64,000 nucleotides of DNA from Pseudomonas parasichuanensis (GCF_021601385.1 NZ_BQHO01000012.1:79450-143449), one strand, 5' to 3'. Positions 18,699 through 28,426 are shown, numbered from the stretch's first letter. The notes: generated by a model not told the origin, from the sequence alone. Numbers and translations are program-made.

Positions 18699-19319
18699 TC
18701 AGGCGTAGGCGCGCACGTTGTTCAACACCACCGGGCGCGCCCAGTGGATGTCGAACTCGAGGTCGTTCTGCTGCTTGGCCAGGGTCGGCTCGTCGAATGG
18801 TTCTGGCGCCGGGTCGAGCAGGTTCATCTCGAATTCGGCGATTGGCAGGAACAGCGGGCGAGGCGATGGCGCGGGGCCGGGTTCGGCAATCGGATGGCCC
18901 TGGCTCATGACCACCGGGCGCAGCCAGCTGTTGCTGATGTCGAGCTCGCGCTGTTGGGTGATCAGTTCGGCGGTGCTGAAGGGTTCGGGGGCCGGCTCCA
19001 GCAGGTGGGCCTCGAGTTCCGCCTTGGGCAGGAACAGCGGTTCGGGTGGCGTGATTTCGGTGTCGTGCACCGGCAGGGCACGCTGCAGGTCGATCAAGGC
19101 CAGCGCCTTGGCACCGCCGATAGGTTCGCCACTTTCCTTGTCATACTGCACCAGCGCCTGGCTGACGCTGTCGATTTCCCCTTCCGGCTGCTCGGCCATG
19201 GCCCGGGCAAAGAAGTCCTGCCACAGGTGGCTGACGCCGCCCAGTGCCTGGGAGTTCTGTCGACCGTAGTTGCCGACAGGCGACAGGTAGGTCAAGCCGA
19301 TAGGGAGAGTGTCTGACAT
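18699..19319 (-). CDS. Hypothetical protein with an internal ~45-residue tandem repeat
   Basis: A 206-residue protein starting MSDTLPIGLTYLSPVGNYG, with no signal peptide. The C-terminal half holds two copies of a unit: PLFLPKAELEAHLLEPAPEPF...LRPVV at about 93-138 and PLFLPIAEFEMNLLDPAPEPF...ARPVV at about 155-200. No known family is recognised. It converges with the extensin-like gene (3 nt between stops) and diverges from rsmJ. Confidence 0.7.
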   Translation of the reverse strand: MSDTLPIGLTYLSPVGNYGRQNSQALGGVSHLWQDFFARAMAEQPEGEIDSVSQALVQYDKESGEPIGGAKALALIDLQRALPVHDTEITPPEPLFLPKAELEAHLLEPAPEPFSTAELITQQRELDISNSWLRPVVMSQGHPIAEPGPAPSPRPLFLPIAEFEMNLLDPAPEPFDEPTLAKQQNDLEFDIHWARPVVLNNVRAYA

Positions 19320-19396
19320 GGCAGTCGCGCGCGTTGTGCTCTGGCAGAATAGTGGATACTGCGTGTATCGGCTGTGGCCGCGGTTTCATTAATTAA

Positions 19397-20196
<800 letters not shown>

Positions 20197-20197
<1 letters not shown>

Positions 20198-20225
20198 GTT
20201 GTTGTTGGTTGTTGGTTGTTGGTTT
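20197..20225. repeat. GTTGTTGGTT microrepeat after rsmJ
   Basis: A short tandem array of GTTGTTGG-like units immediately follows the rsmJ stop at the edge of a gene-free, repeat-rich interval. Confidence 0.7.
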
Positions 20226-20234
20226 TGGAAGTTG

Positions 20235-20503
20235 TATGCGCATTCATTTGCGATGTCGACGCATAGTCACCTTTCCGCCCTTACGGCGGCTTACTTTGGT
20301 CTTGGCCAAAGTAAGCAAAGCCGCTCGCTCCCATCATACGGCCCCTGCGCTGCGCTCCGGGGTCCCTTCGCTCCGGCGTCCTCCGGGCCCGCGCGGCCTC
20401 CGACTTGCTGCGCAAGTCTACATCTCGCGCCTTCGGCTACGCCGAAGGGTGCTGCGCACCAGGGCCCTCCAGACGCCTGCGCTCAGCCTCCTGAAGTCGC
20501 GAA
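20235..20503. repeat. Left arm of a long inverted repeat
   Basis: The core at about 20273-20402 is almost identical to the reverse complement of about 20807-20940. Relative to the other arm this one carries about 84 extra bp (20403-20486) that contain two small hairpins: GACTTGCTGCGCAAGTC at 20402, and CCTTCGGCTACGCCGAAGG at about 20430. No coding potential is convincing. Confidence 0.85.
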
Positions 20504-20567
20504 GTTAGGGGCGGCGCCTGGGCTGGCGTTAGCTGTCGCTAGTGGGATTATGGGATCTCTGGATTGC

Positions 20568-20656
20568 AATCGCTGGCAAGCCAGCTCCCACAGGTTTGAG
20601 CGAAACTTTCAGACTTTCGCGGTACCTGTGGGAGCCGGCTTGCCGGCGATAGGGCC
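20568..20656. repeat. REP inverted pair between the long-repeat arms
   Basis: GCTGGCAAGCCAGCTCCCACAGG and the inverted CCTGTGGGAGCCGGCTTGCC lie in the spacer of the larger inverted repeat. Confidence 0.75.
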
Positions 20657-20703
20657 CAATCAAACAACACATCAACAGCAGTCAAACCTAGATCGCAACA
20701 TCA

Positions 20704-20750
20704 CTGCTCTTGATCTGCTCTTGATCTGCTCTTGATCTGCTCTTGATCTG
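20704..20750. repeat. 11-bp tandem repeat (CTGCTCTTGAT, about 4 copies)
   Basis: Perfect 11-bp direct repeats lie in non-coding DNA between the long-repeat arms. The unit is a good candidate for copy-number variation between strains. Confidence 0.9.
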
Positions 20751-20799
20751 TTTTTGCTTTTGCTTCTAAGCGCGCGATAGTCCAGGCAGCACAAATTGC

Positions 20800-20974
20800 G
20801 ACTTCAGGAGGCCGCGCGGGCCCGGAAGGCGCCGGAGTCGAGGGGACCCCGGAGCGCAGCGCAGGGGCCGTATGATGGGAGCGAGCGGCTTTGCCTACTT
20901 TGGCCAAGACCAAAGTAGGCCGCCGTAAGGGCGCAAAGGTGACTATAAGTCGCCATCGCCGCCGAATGCGCATA
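20800..20974. repeat. Right arm of the long inverted repeat
   Basis: This is the reverse complement of the 20235-20503 arm without the 84-bp insertion. It includes the segments GGGACCCCGGAGCGCAGCGC (complement) and AAAGTAGGC...GGCCAAAG. Repeats with the same GGCCCCTGCGCTGCGCTCC-type core recur in Pseudomonas intergenic regions. Confidence 0.85.
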
Positions 20975-21000
20975 CATCTACCAAAACCAATACTCTGAAA

Positions 21001-21042
21001 GCCGAAGCCGAAGCCGAAGCCGAAGCCGAAGCCGAAGCCGAA
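21001..21042. repeat. Hexanucleotide array (GCCGAA)7
   Basis: Seven perfect GCCGAA units end one base before the stop codon of the minus-strand CopD-like gene. Slippage by whole units would not change the gene itself, but it sits in its 3' untranslated end. Confidence 0.95.
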
Positions 21043-21043
21043 C

Positions 21044-21508
21044 TCAAACCAAAACCCGCGAACTCGCCACAACCACCACCGCCAGCCCAATCGCCAGATT
21101 GACCCCTACCATCCGCCGAATCCGCCCGAGAACCCCAGCCCCCGCCGCCCAATCCTCAGCCTGCACCGCCGTGCGCAATTCAGGCAGCAGCAACGACTGA
21201 ATTCGCATGAACAAGGCAAACATCACGATCCCGCCACCGATCATCACCTGAACATACCGCGGCGCCGTCTCGAACCCGGCAAAGCGCAGGTGAATCATCC
21301 CCACCCCGCTGACAGCCAGCACCGCCACCGCCAGCCAGACCCATCTGAAGAACCGCTGGAAAACCTCCACCCACAAACGCAGCCGCGCCGGCCCCTCCAG
21401 GGCTGCAACCGTGGCCGGGCGCAGGATCAGCCAGGCGAAGAACATGCCACCGACCCAGACCAGGGCGGCAAGGACATGCAAGGTGTAGGGCAGGGCAAAG
21501 GCGAGCAT
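21044..21508 (-). CDS. CopD-family integral membrane protein
   Basis: A 154-residue protein. The start MLAFALPYTLHVLAALVWVGG at 21508 has GGAG six bases upstream; earlier Met codons at 21520 and 21529 also exist. Four hydrophobic segments fill most of the sequence, at about 3-25, 48-70, 78-98 and 132-152. The LHVLAALVWVGGMFFAW opening is typical of CopD-like proteins, which have been linked to copper tolerance, although function here is unproven. It diverges from dinG across a 98-nt gap. Confidence 0.75.
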   Translation of the reverse strand: MLAFALPYTLHVLAALVWVGGMFFAWLILRPATVAALEGPARLRLWVEVFQRFFRWVWLAVAVLAVSGVGMIHLRFAGFETAPRYVQVMIGGGIVMFALFMRIQSLLLPELRTAVQAEDWAAGAGVLGRIRRMVGVNLAIGLAVVVVASSRVLV

Positions 21509-21606
21509 CCGGATCTCCATGCGGCACAAAGGGCAATAGCGGGGTATGATAGCCGGCCCATGCGAAACACTGAAAATATATCCAGCCCTCCGGGCGCCTG
21601 CAGACC

Positions 21607-23751
21607 ATGATCAGCAACGAACTCAAAGCCACCATCCAGGGCGCCTACTCGCGTTTCCTCGAAGCCAAAAGCCTCAAGCCACGCTATGGCCAGCGCCTGA
21701 TGATTGCCGAAGTAGCCAAGGTGCTCGGCGATATCGCCTGCGACGACGAAGGGCGCCGTGCCGGCGAGCCCGCCGTGGTGGCGGTCGAGGCGGGTACCGG
21801 TACCGGCAAGACCGTCGCCTATGCCCTCGCCGCGATTCCGGCCGCCAAGGCCGCCGGCAAGCGCCTGGTGATCGCCACCGCGACCGTGGCGCTGCAGGAA
21901 CAGATCGTGCTCAAGGACCTGCCCGACCTGATGCGCAACAGTGGGCTGAACTTCAGCTTCGCCCTGGCCAAAGGCCGTGGCCGCTACCTGTGCCTGTCCA
22001 AACTCGACATCCTGCTGCAGGAAGGCCACGCCCAGTCGGCCACCGCCCAGCTGTTCGAGGAGGAAGGTTTTCACATCGAAGTCGACGAGCGCAGCCAGAA
22101 GCTGTTCAACAGCATGATCGAGAAGCTCGCCGGCAACCGTTGGGACGGCGACCGCGACAGCTGGTCGGAAGCCGTCGAGGACCAGGATTGGGCACGCCTG
22201 ACCACCGACCACAGCCAGTGCACCGGCCGGCATTGCCCGAACTTCCAGCAGTGCGTGTTCTACAAGGCGCGCGAAGGCATGGGCAAGGTCGATGTGATCG
22301 TCACCAACCACGACATGGTTCTCGCCGACCTCGCACTGGGCGGTGGCGCCGTACTGCCCGACCCGCGCGACACCATGTACGTGTTCGACGAAGGCCATCA
22401 CCTGCCGGACAAGGCCATCGGCCATTTCGCCCACTATTCGCGCTTGCGCTCCACCGCCGACTGGCTGGAGCAGACCGCCAAGAACCTCACCAAGCTGCTG
22501 GCCCAGCACCCGCTGCCGGGCGACCTGGGGCGCTACATCGAGCAGGTGCCGGAGCTTGCCCGCGAGGTGCGTACCCAACAGCAGTTCATGTTCACCCTGT
22601 GCGAGCAGGTGGCCGACTTCCGCACCGGTGAAGACATGGAAGGCCGCGACCGCCCGCGCTACCGCTTCGAAGGCGGCGTGGTGCCCGAGCAGATCCGCGA
22701 AGTCGGCATCGAGCTGAAAAAAGGCTTCGCCCGCCTGAACGACCTGTTCACCCGCCTGGCCGACCTGCTCAAGGAAGGCATGGATGGCGAGAACAACATC
22801 GGCATCGCCAGCCACCAGGCCGAGGAGTGGTATCCGCTGTTCGGCAGCCTGGTGACCCGTGCCCAGGGCAACTGGGAGCTGTGGACTGCGTTCACCGCCG
22901 AAGACCCGGAAGACAACCCGCCCATGGCACGTTGGTTGACCCTGGCCGAAAGTGGCGCGCTGTTCGATATCGAGGTCAACGCCAGCCCGATTCTCGCCGC
23001 CGAGATGCTGCGTAAAAGCCTGTGGAACGTCGCCTACGGCGCCCTGGTGACGTCGGCGACGCTGACCGCGCTGGGCAAGTTCGATCGCTTCCGCATGCGC
23101 TCCGGGTTGCCGCGCGACGCGGTGCAGTGCGTGGTGCCCAGCCCGTTCGTGCATGGCGATGCCGGCCTGTTGCGGGTGCCCGACCTGGGCGCCGACCCAC
23201 GCGATGCCACGGCGCACACCGCCTCGATCATCCGTGAACTGCCGAACATCGTCGAAGGTGCGCGGGGCGCACTGGTGCTGTTCTCGTCGCGTAAACAAAT
23301 GCAGGACGTGTTCGATGGCCTCGACCGCGACTGGCGCAAGCTGGTGCTGATCCAGGGCAACCTGTCCAAACAGGAAACCCTGAACAAGCACAAGGCGCGG
23401 GTCGACGACGGCCAGCACAGCGTACTGTTCGGCCTGGCCAGTTTCGCCGAGGGTGTCGACCTGCCGGGCGCCTATTGCGAGCACGTGGTGATCGCCAAGA
23501 TCCCCTTTGCCGTGCCCGACGATCCGGTCGAAGCGGCCCTGGCCGAGTGGATCGAGGCCCGTGGCGGCAACCCGTTCATGGAAATCGCCGTGCCCGATGC
23601 CTCGCTGCGCCTGATCCAGGCCTGCGGCCGGCTGCTGCGGACCGAACAGGACCGCGGCGTCATCACCTTGCTCGACCGGCGCCTGGTCACCCAGCGCTAC
23701 GGCAAGGCTATTCTCAATGCGCTGCCGCCATTCCGACGGGAAATCGGCTGA
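21607..23751 (+). CDS. dinG: DinG, ATP-dependent 5'-3' DNA helicase with Fe-S cluster
   Basis: A 714-residue superfamily 2 helicase of the XPD/DinG group. Walker A is GTGTGKT at 63-69, and Walker B is the DEGH box at 261-264. Four cysteines at 129, 205, 210 and 216 are placed to bind the 4Fe-4S cluster between them. The C-terminal motif V/VI region (LIQACGRLLRTEQDRG) is intact. DinG unwinds DNA-RNA hybrids and helps replication forks pass transcription units; in E. coli it is SOS-induced. I saw no clear LexA box just upstream. Confidence 0.95.
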   Translation: MISNELKATIQGAYSRFLEAKSLKPRYGQRLMIAEVAKVLGDIACDDEGRRAGEPAVVAVEAGTGTGKTVAYALAAIPAAKAAGKRLVIATATVALQEQIVLKDLPDLMRNSGLNFSFALAKGRGRYLCLSKLDILLQEGHAQSATAQLFEEEGFHIEVDERSQKLFNSMIEKLAGNRWDGDRDSWSEAVEDQDWARLTTDHSQCTGRHCPNFQQCVFYKAREGMGKVDVIVTNHDMVLADLALGGGAVLPDPRDTMYVFDEGHHLPDKAIGHFAHYSRLRSTADWLEQTAKNLTKLLAQHPLPGDLGRYIEQVPELAREVRTQQQFMFTLCEQVADFRTGEDMEGRDRPRYRFEGGVVPEQIREVGIELKKGFARLNDLFTRLADLLKEGMDGENNIGIASHQAEEWYPLFGSLVTRAQGNWELWTAFTAEDPEDNPPMARWLTLAESGALFDIEVNASPILAAEMLRKSLWNVAYGALVTSATLTALGKFDRFRMRSGLPRDAVQCVVPSPFVHGDAGLLRVPDLGADPRDATAHTASIIRELPNIVEGARGALVLFSSRKQMQDVFDGLDRDWRKLVLIQGNLSKQETLNKHKARVDDGQHSVLFGLASFAEGVDLPGAYCEHVVIAKIPFAVPDDPVEAALAEWIEARGGNPFMEIAVPDASLRLIQACGRLLRTEQDRGVITLLDRRLVTQRYGKAILNALPPFRREIG

Positions 23752-23831
23752 CTGCCGGAGCAAGACGCGTTGCCCGTTGTCCATACTCGATCGTGAGCCC
23801 ATGACGGGCTCAGAAGGAGAGCCACCGCCCT

Positions 23832-26057
23832 ATGATCCGCCGTACCCTGCCTGTGATGTTCTCCCTGTTGTTCAGTACGCCGTTGCTGGCCGGGCAACAG
23901 ACACTGTTCAGCTTCGTGCGCCCCGCCGCAGTGGTCAACGTGACCACCCAGGACGCTGCGATGCCACAGTACAACGCGGAGCAGACCGCTGAAGGCGAGG
24001 TGTTGCGGCGGGTGGTGTTCAATCCGGTGGCGCAGCCAACCTTGCGCCTGGCGCCGCCCAGTGGGGCCTGGGACTGGTCGGCCGGGCAGGCCCTGACACT
24101 GCGCCTGCAAAGCGGCATGGACTGGGCGCTGACCGTTGACGTGGTGGTGCAGAGCAGCGATGGGCGCACCCTCACCAGCCGCATCGACTTGCCGGCAGGG
24201 CCGGCTCAAACGATGATGATCCCCCTCAAGGCCAGCTCGCCGCTCAGCCAGGGCATGCGCGCCGGCCCGCCGATGCCATGGGCCCATGAAGGCCAGCGCC
24301 TGCTGCTGACCAGCAGTGCGGGGGAGGTCGACCTCAAGCAAGTCACCTCGGTCAGCCTGAGTATCCCCAGCCCCAAAGTGGCGCAGAGCCTGCTGATCGA
24401 GAAAGTCGGCCTGCAGGACGACGATCAGGCGTTCAAGGCTGCTTACAGCGAGCTGATCGACGGCTATGGCCAGTCCACCCGTGGGCGCTGGCCGGAGAAG
24501 ATCGTCAGCGACGAGCAGCTCAAGGCTGCCGACAATCGCGAGCAGGCCCAGCTTAAAAGCTGGCTGGGCGAGCGCGACAAGCTCGGCCTGGACACCTATG
24601 GCGGCCTGCTGGCCGGGCCAGCCTTCGAGGCCAAGGGCTTTTTCCGTACGGAAAAACGCGACGGGCGCTGGTACCTGGTGACGCCTGACGGGCACCCGTT
24701 CTATTCCCTGGGCGTCAATGCCGTCGCCGCCGATGGTGGGCGCACTTACGTCGCCGGCCGTGAAGGCATGTTCAAGGCACTGCCGGCTGATGGCGATGCA
24801 CTGGCGGCGTTCTATGGCGAGGGCAACAACGATGACGGCAACACCTCGTCCCAGGGGCGCCAGTTCAAGCAGGGGCGCTGGTTCGATTTCTATGCGGCCA
24901 ACCTCCAGCGCACCTACGGCAAGCCGTGCCCGGCGACGGCCGAGCCTGCCTGCCCACCCCTGGCTCTGGACCTGACGCGCTGGCAGGCACACACCCTCGA
25001 CCGCCTGCAGGCCTGGGGCTTCAATACCTTGGGCAACTGGAGCGATCCAGGCTTTGCCCAGGCCAAGCGCATGCCGTACACGCTGCCACTGTCGATCGTC
25101 GGCGATTACGCCAGTATCAGCACCGGCATGGACTGGTGGGGGCGCATGCCTGACCCGTTCGACCCGCGTTTCGCCATGGCCACCGAGCGTGCCGTGGCCA
25201 TCGCTGCCCGTGACCACCGTGACGACCCTTGGCTGATCGGCTACTTCGCCGACAACGAACTGGCCTGGGCCGCGCCGGGCGATGACCCCAAGGCCCGCTA
25301 TGGGTTGGCCTACGGCACCCTGCGCCTGACCACCGATGTGCCGGCCAAGCGCGCGTTCCTCAAGCAGCTGCGCGACAAGTACCGCAACCAGGAAGGGCTG
25401 TCGAAAGCCTGGGGCATCGAGCTGAAGGCCTGGGAACTGATGGAAGACCCCGGCTTCGAGGCGCCGCTGCCTGACCCGGCGCATCCGGAAATCGAGCGCG
25501 ACTACCAGTACTTCCAGCAGGTGTTCGCCCAGACCTACTTCAAGACCCTCTCGGATTCGCTGAAATGGCATGCCCCCAATCACCTGCTGCTGGGGGGGCG
25601 CTTCGCCGTGAGCACGCCGGAAGCGGTCAAGGCCTGCGCCGAGTTTTGCGACGTGCTGAGCTTCAACTTCTATACCCTCAAGCCCGAGGACGGTTATGAC
25701 TTCGCCAGGCTGGCCGAGCTGGACAAGCCGGTGTTGGTTTCGGAGTTCCAGTTCGGCTCCCGCGACCGTGGCCCATTCTGGCCCGGCCCGTTGGAAGTGG
25801 CCCGCGAGGAAGACCGTGGCCCGGCCTACGGCAACTTCCTCAAGGCGGCCCTGGCCCAGCCGATGATCGTCGGCGCCCATTGGTTCCAGTACCTCGACCA
25901 ACCGGCCAGCGGGCGGCTGCTGGATGGCGAAAACGGCCATCTGGGGCTGGTGGCCATCACTGATGTGGCCTATCCGGGGTTTGTCGAAGCGGTGCGCCGC
26001 AGCAACCTGCAAGCCGTTGGTCAGTTGCGCAAGACCCTCGACAAACCCGCGCAGTGA
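23832..26057 (+). CDS. Secreted agarase-like glycoside hydrolase (clan GH-A type)
   Basis: A 741-residue protein with signal peptide MIRRTLPVMFSLLFSTPLLAG. The N-terminal 230 residues look like a beta-sandwich. A TIM-barrel catalytic domain then begins around YLVTPDGHPFYSLGVNAV. The putative acid/base is Glu476 in FADNELAW and the nucleophile is Glu638 in VLVSEFQFG, a spacing and context typical of clan GH-A. Similar proteins are annotated beta-agarase. The real substrate in a soil or plant Pseudomonas is unlikely to be agar and may be another galactan or exopolysaccharide. It is apparently monocistronic, 80 nt after dinG. Confidence 0.75.
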   Translation: MIRRTLPVMFSLLFSTPLLAGQQTLFSFVRPAAVVNVTTQDAAMPQYNAEQTAEGEVLRRVVFNPVAQPTLRLAPPSGAWDWSAGQALTLRLQSGMDWALTVDVVVQSSDGRTLTSRIDLPAGPAQTMMIPLKASSPLSQGMRAGPPMPWAHEGQRLLLTSSAGEVDLKQVTSVSLSIPSPKVAQSLLIEKVGLQDDDQAFKAAYSELIDGYGQSTRGRWPEKIVSDEQLKAADNREQAQLKSWLGERDKLGLDTYGGLLAGPAFEAKGFFRTEKRDGRWYLVTPDGHPFYSLGVNAVAADGGRTYVAGREGMFKALPADGDALAAFYGEGNNDDGNTSSQGRQFKQGRWFDFYAANLQRTYGKPCPATAEPACPPLALDLTRWQAHTLDRLQAWGFNTLGNWSDPGFAQAKRMPYTLPLSIVGDYASISTGMDWWGRMPDPFDPRFAMATERAVAIAARDHRDDPWLIGYFADNELAWAAPGDDPKARYGLAYGTLRLTTDVPAKRAFLKQLRDKYRNQEGLSKAWGIELKAWELMEDPGFEAPLPDPAHPEIERDYQYFQQVFAQTYFKTLSDSLKWHAPNHLLLGGRFAVSTPEAVKACAEFCDVLSFNFYTLKPEDGYDFARLAELDKPVLVSEFQFGSRDRGPFWPGPLEVAREEDRGPAYGNFLKAALAQPMIVGAHWFQYLDQPASGRLLDGENGHLGLVAITDVAYPGFVEAVRRSNLQAVGQLRKTLDKPAQ

Positions 26058-26181
26058 CTGCCCTGCGCCCCTCGAATATCGGTTTTACCTTGCGACCACC
26101 CAGCCACATTCAGTAGGCAAAAGGGCCAACTACTGAAACAATGCACGCCTTTTTCGGCAAGGTCGTACGGAGAACAGGCGG

Positions 26182-27327
26182 GTGCAGATTCAGGGCCACT
26201 ATGAGCTGAAGTTCGAGGCGGTGCGTGAAGCCTTCGCCGCGTTGTTCGAGGATCCCCAGGAGCGCGGTGCGGCGTTGTGCATCCAGGTCGGCGGCGAGAC
26301 CGTGGTCGACCTGTGGGCCGGCAGTGCCGACAAGGATGGGCGCGAGGCCTGGCACAGCGACACCATCGCCAACCTGTTTTCCTGCACCAAGACATTTACC
26401 GCCGTCACGGCCCTGCAACTGGTGGGCGAGGGCAAGCTGGCGCTGGATGTACCGGTCGCACGCTACTGGCCGGAGTTTGCCCAGGCCGGTAAAGAGCAGG
26501 TCACCTTGCGCCAGCTGCTCAGCCACCGCGCAGGCCTGCCGGCCATTCGTGAGCTGTTGCCGGCCGAAGCCCTGTACGACTGGCAGGCAATGGTCGACGC
26601 GCTGGCCGCCGAGGCCCCCTGGTGGACCCCAGGCACCGAGCATGGCTATGCCGCGATCACCTATGGCTGGCTGATCGGTGAGCTGATCCGCCGCGCCGAT
26701 GGCCGTGGGCCGGGCGAGTCGATTGTTGCGCGCACCGCCAGGCCGCTGGGCCTGGATTTCCATGTGGGCCTGGCGGATGAAGAATTTCACCGCGTGGCGC
26801 ACATCGCCCGCGGCAAGGGCAACCCGGGGGATGCTGCGGCCCAGCGCCTGCTGCAGGTGACCCTGCGCGAGCCCGAAGCACTGTCGACCCGCGCCTTCAC
26901 CAACCCGCCGGCGATCCTCACCAGCACCAACAAGCCTGAATGGCGGCGCATGCAGCAACCGGCGGCCAATGGCCACGGCAACGCACGCAGCCTGGCGGGC
27001 TTCTACGCCGGCCTGCTCGACGGCAGCCTGCTCGAGTCCGAGCTGCTCGACGAGCTGACCCGCGAACACAGCCTCGGCCAGGACCGTACCCTGCTGACCC
27101 AGACCCGCTTTGGCCTGGGCTGCATGCTTGATCAGCCCCAGGTGGCCAACGCCACCTTCGGCCTTGGTGCCCGGGCATTCGGGCATCCGGGCGCAGGCGG
27201 CTCGGTTGGCTTTGCCGACCCCGAACACGACGTGGCCTTCGGCTTCGTGACCAACACGCTGGGCCCGTACGTGCTGATGGACCCGCGCGCGCAAAAACTG
27301 GTGCGTGTGCTTGCCGGCTGCCTTTGA
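26182..27327 (+). CDS. Serine hydrolase of the beta-lactamase/EstB family
   Basis: A 381-residue protein starting at GTG 26182. It shows the class C beta-lactamase-like motifs. The nucleophile is in SCTK (Ser67, Lys70), Tyr156 is in HGYAAITYGW, and a late HPGAGGSVGF replaces the KTG box. No signal peptide is visible, so it is probably a cytoplasmic esterase or D-amino-acid peptidase-like enzyme rather than a beta-lactamase. Substrate unknown. Confidence 0.83.
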   Translation: MQIQGHYELKFEAVREAFAALFEDPQERGAALCIQVGGETVVDLWAGSADKDGREAWHSDTIANLFSCTKTFTAVTALQLVGEGKLALDVPVARYWPEFAQAGKEQVTLRQLLSHRAGLPAIRELLPAEALYDWQAMVDALAAEAPWWTPGTEHGYAAITYGWLIGELIRRADGRGPGESIVARTARPLGLDFHVGLADEEFHRVAHIARGKGNPGDAAAQRLLQVTLREPEALSTRAFTNPPAILTSTNKPEWRRMQQPAANGHGNARSLAGFYAGLLDGSLLESELLDELTREHSLGQDRTLLTQTRFGLGCMLDQPQVANATFGLGARAFGHPGAGGSVGFADPEHDVAFGFVTNTLGPYVLMDPRAQKLVRVLAGCL

Positions 27328-27426
27328 TCGGGTGGCGCGGGTATTGCCTTGCCCCTTTGACTATCCTCAGTGCCAACGCCTGAAAGGTGTGGGTAGAATT
27401 TCTTTCAATTTCATGGTGTATCGCTG

Positions 27427-28407
27427 ATGTCTTCACATAAAACCTTAGCACTCGCCCTGTGCCTGACCATGACTGGCTGCGCCAGCCACTCGCAGGACAG
27501 TTCGAAAGACAGCGGTTCGAGCTGGTGGCCCTTCGGCTCGGATAAAGTCGCCGACAAGGAAGTGAAAGCGGCCGTGACCGAAAGCGTCGCCAAGGCTGAT
27601 GCCAAGTCCGAGAGCGGCAGCCGCTGGTGGTGGCCATTCGGGGGCGACGAGAAAGCCACGCAAGCTGCAGCCGTGCCCAAGATCGACCAGAAGGCCACGC
27701 AGGCCTGGCTCGACCAGTACGAACCCAAGGTGCGCGAAGCCATCAAGGGCAGCAAGTTCGAGTTGGAGCGCCGCGAAGACGTGCTGGCGGTGACCATCCC
27801 GGTGGATGGTTCCTACAATCCGGACCGTCCCAACATGTTGCTGCCGATGACCCTGAGCCCGATCACCCAGGTTGCCAAGGCCATCGAAACCGACAGCAAG
27901 ACCGCCATCCTCATCCTCGGCCATGGCGACAGCAGTGGTGCCACTGCCGCTACCCAGAAGCTGAGCCTCGAGCGTGCCGCTTCGGTGTCGGCGATTTTCC
28001 GTCTCAGCGGCCTGCAGCGTGATCGCCTGATGCTCAAAGGCATGGGTTCGGTCATGCCGCGTGCCGCCAACGACAGCGCCCCGGGCCGTGCCCTGAACCG
28101 TCGCGTCGAATTGCTGCTGACGCCAAAGGACACCATGGTTGCCCTGTTGGCCAAGTACCAGCAGGCAGCGCCTGCGCCAGCCGCAGCGCCGATGGTTGCC
28201 GTGCAGGACACCAAGGCGCCGGCAGCCAAGGCCGCAGCCGCCAAACCGGCCGCCAAGCCTGCAGCGAAAAAACCAGCCGCCAAAGCCAAGGCTCCGGCCA
28301 AGGCCACCACGGCTGCGAAAAAGAAAGCCGCTCCGGCCAAACCTGCCGCGAAGAAGGCCAGCACCGACAAGAAAGTCGCCGCCAACAGCCCTGCGAAGAC
28401 CAACTGA
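27427..28407 (+). CDS. OmpA-family lipoprotein with Lys/Ala/Pro-rich tail
   Basis: A 326-residue protein. The signal [13 protein letters not shown] ends in a lipobox. A low-complexity region includes two copies of [15 protein letters not shown]. The OmpA-like peptidoglycan-binding domain (about 125-235) has [22 protein letters not shown] and [10 protein letters not shown]. The last 75 residues are KPAAK/AAKK repeats resembling histone H1-like tails such as AlgP. The basic tail could contact DNA, LPS or peptidoglycan; which one is unknown. pdxH follows by 19 nt. Confidence 0.82.
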   Translation: MSSHKTLALALCLTMTGCASHSQDSSKDSGSSWWPFGSDKVADKEVKAAVTESVAKADAKSESGSRWWWPFGGDEKATQAAAVPKIDQKATQAWLDQYEPKVREAIKGSKFELERREDVLAVTIPVDGSYNPDRPNMLLPMTLSPITQVAKAIETDSKTAILILGHGDSSGATAATQKLSLERAASVSAIFRLSGLQRDRLMLKGMGSVMPRAANDSAPGRALNRRVELLLTPKDTMVALLAKYQQAAPAPAAAPMVAVQDTKAPAAKAAAAKPAAKPAAKKPAAKAKAPAKATTAAKKKAAPAKPAAKKASTDKKVAANSPAKTN

Positions 28408-28426
28408 TCGTCAAGGAAACGCAGCC

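Noticed and set aside
20199-20735. 178-residue frame in the repeat-rich gap
   Set aside because: It runs across the inverted repeat arm and a REP element; such open frames are expected from GC-rich repeats.
20704-20750. CRISPR array
   Set aside because: The 11-bp repeats are contiguous with no spacers, and there are no cas genes anywhere in the window.
20235-20974. Insertion sequence or transposon bounded by the inverted repeat
   Set aside because: No transposase reading frame or terminal target-site duplication is visible; the arms are too long and the spacer too short for an IS.
20701-21090. 129-residue frame containing a Phe-Gly run
   Set aside because: The Phe-Gly repeat is just the (GCCGAA)7 array read on the minus strand, within the repeat gap and in a different frame from the CopD gene.
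21427-23802. 791-residue open frame antisense to dinG
   Set aside because: The low-complexity antisense protein lacks any family motif; dinG carries full helicase and Fe-S motifs.
26182-27327. Antibiotic-resistance beta-lactamase
   Set aside because: It has the SxxK and Tyr motifs but no signal peptide and no KTG box, fitting the EstB-type esterase/peptidase group.
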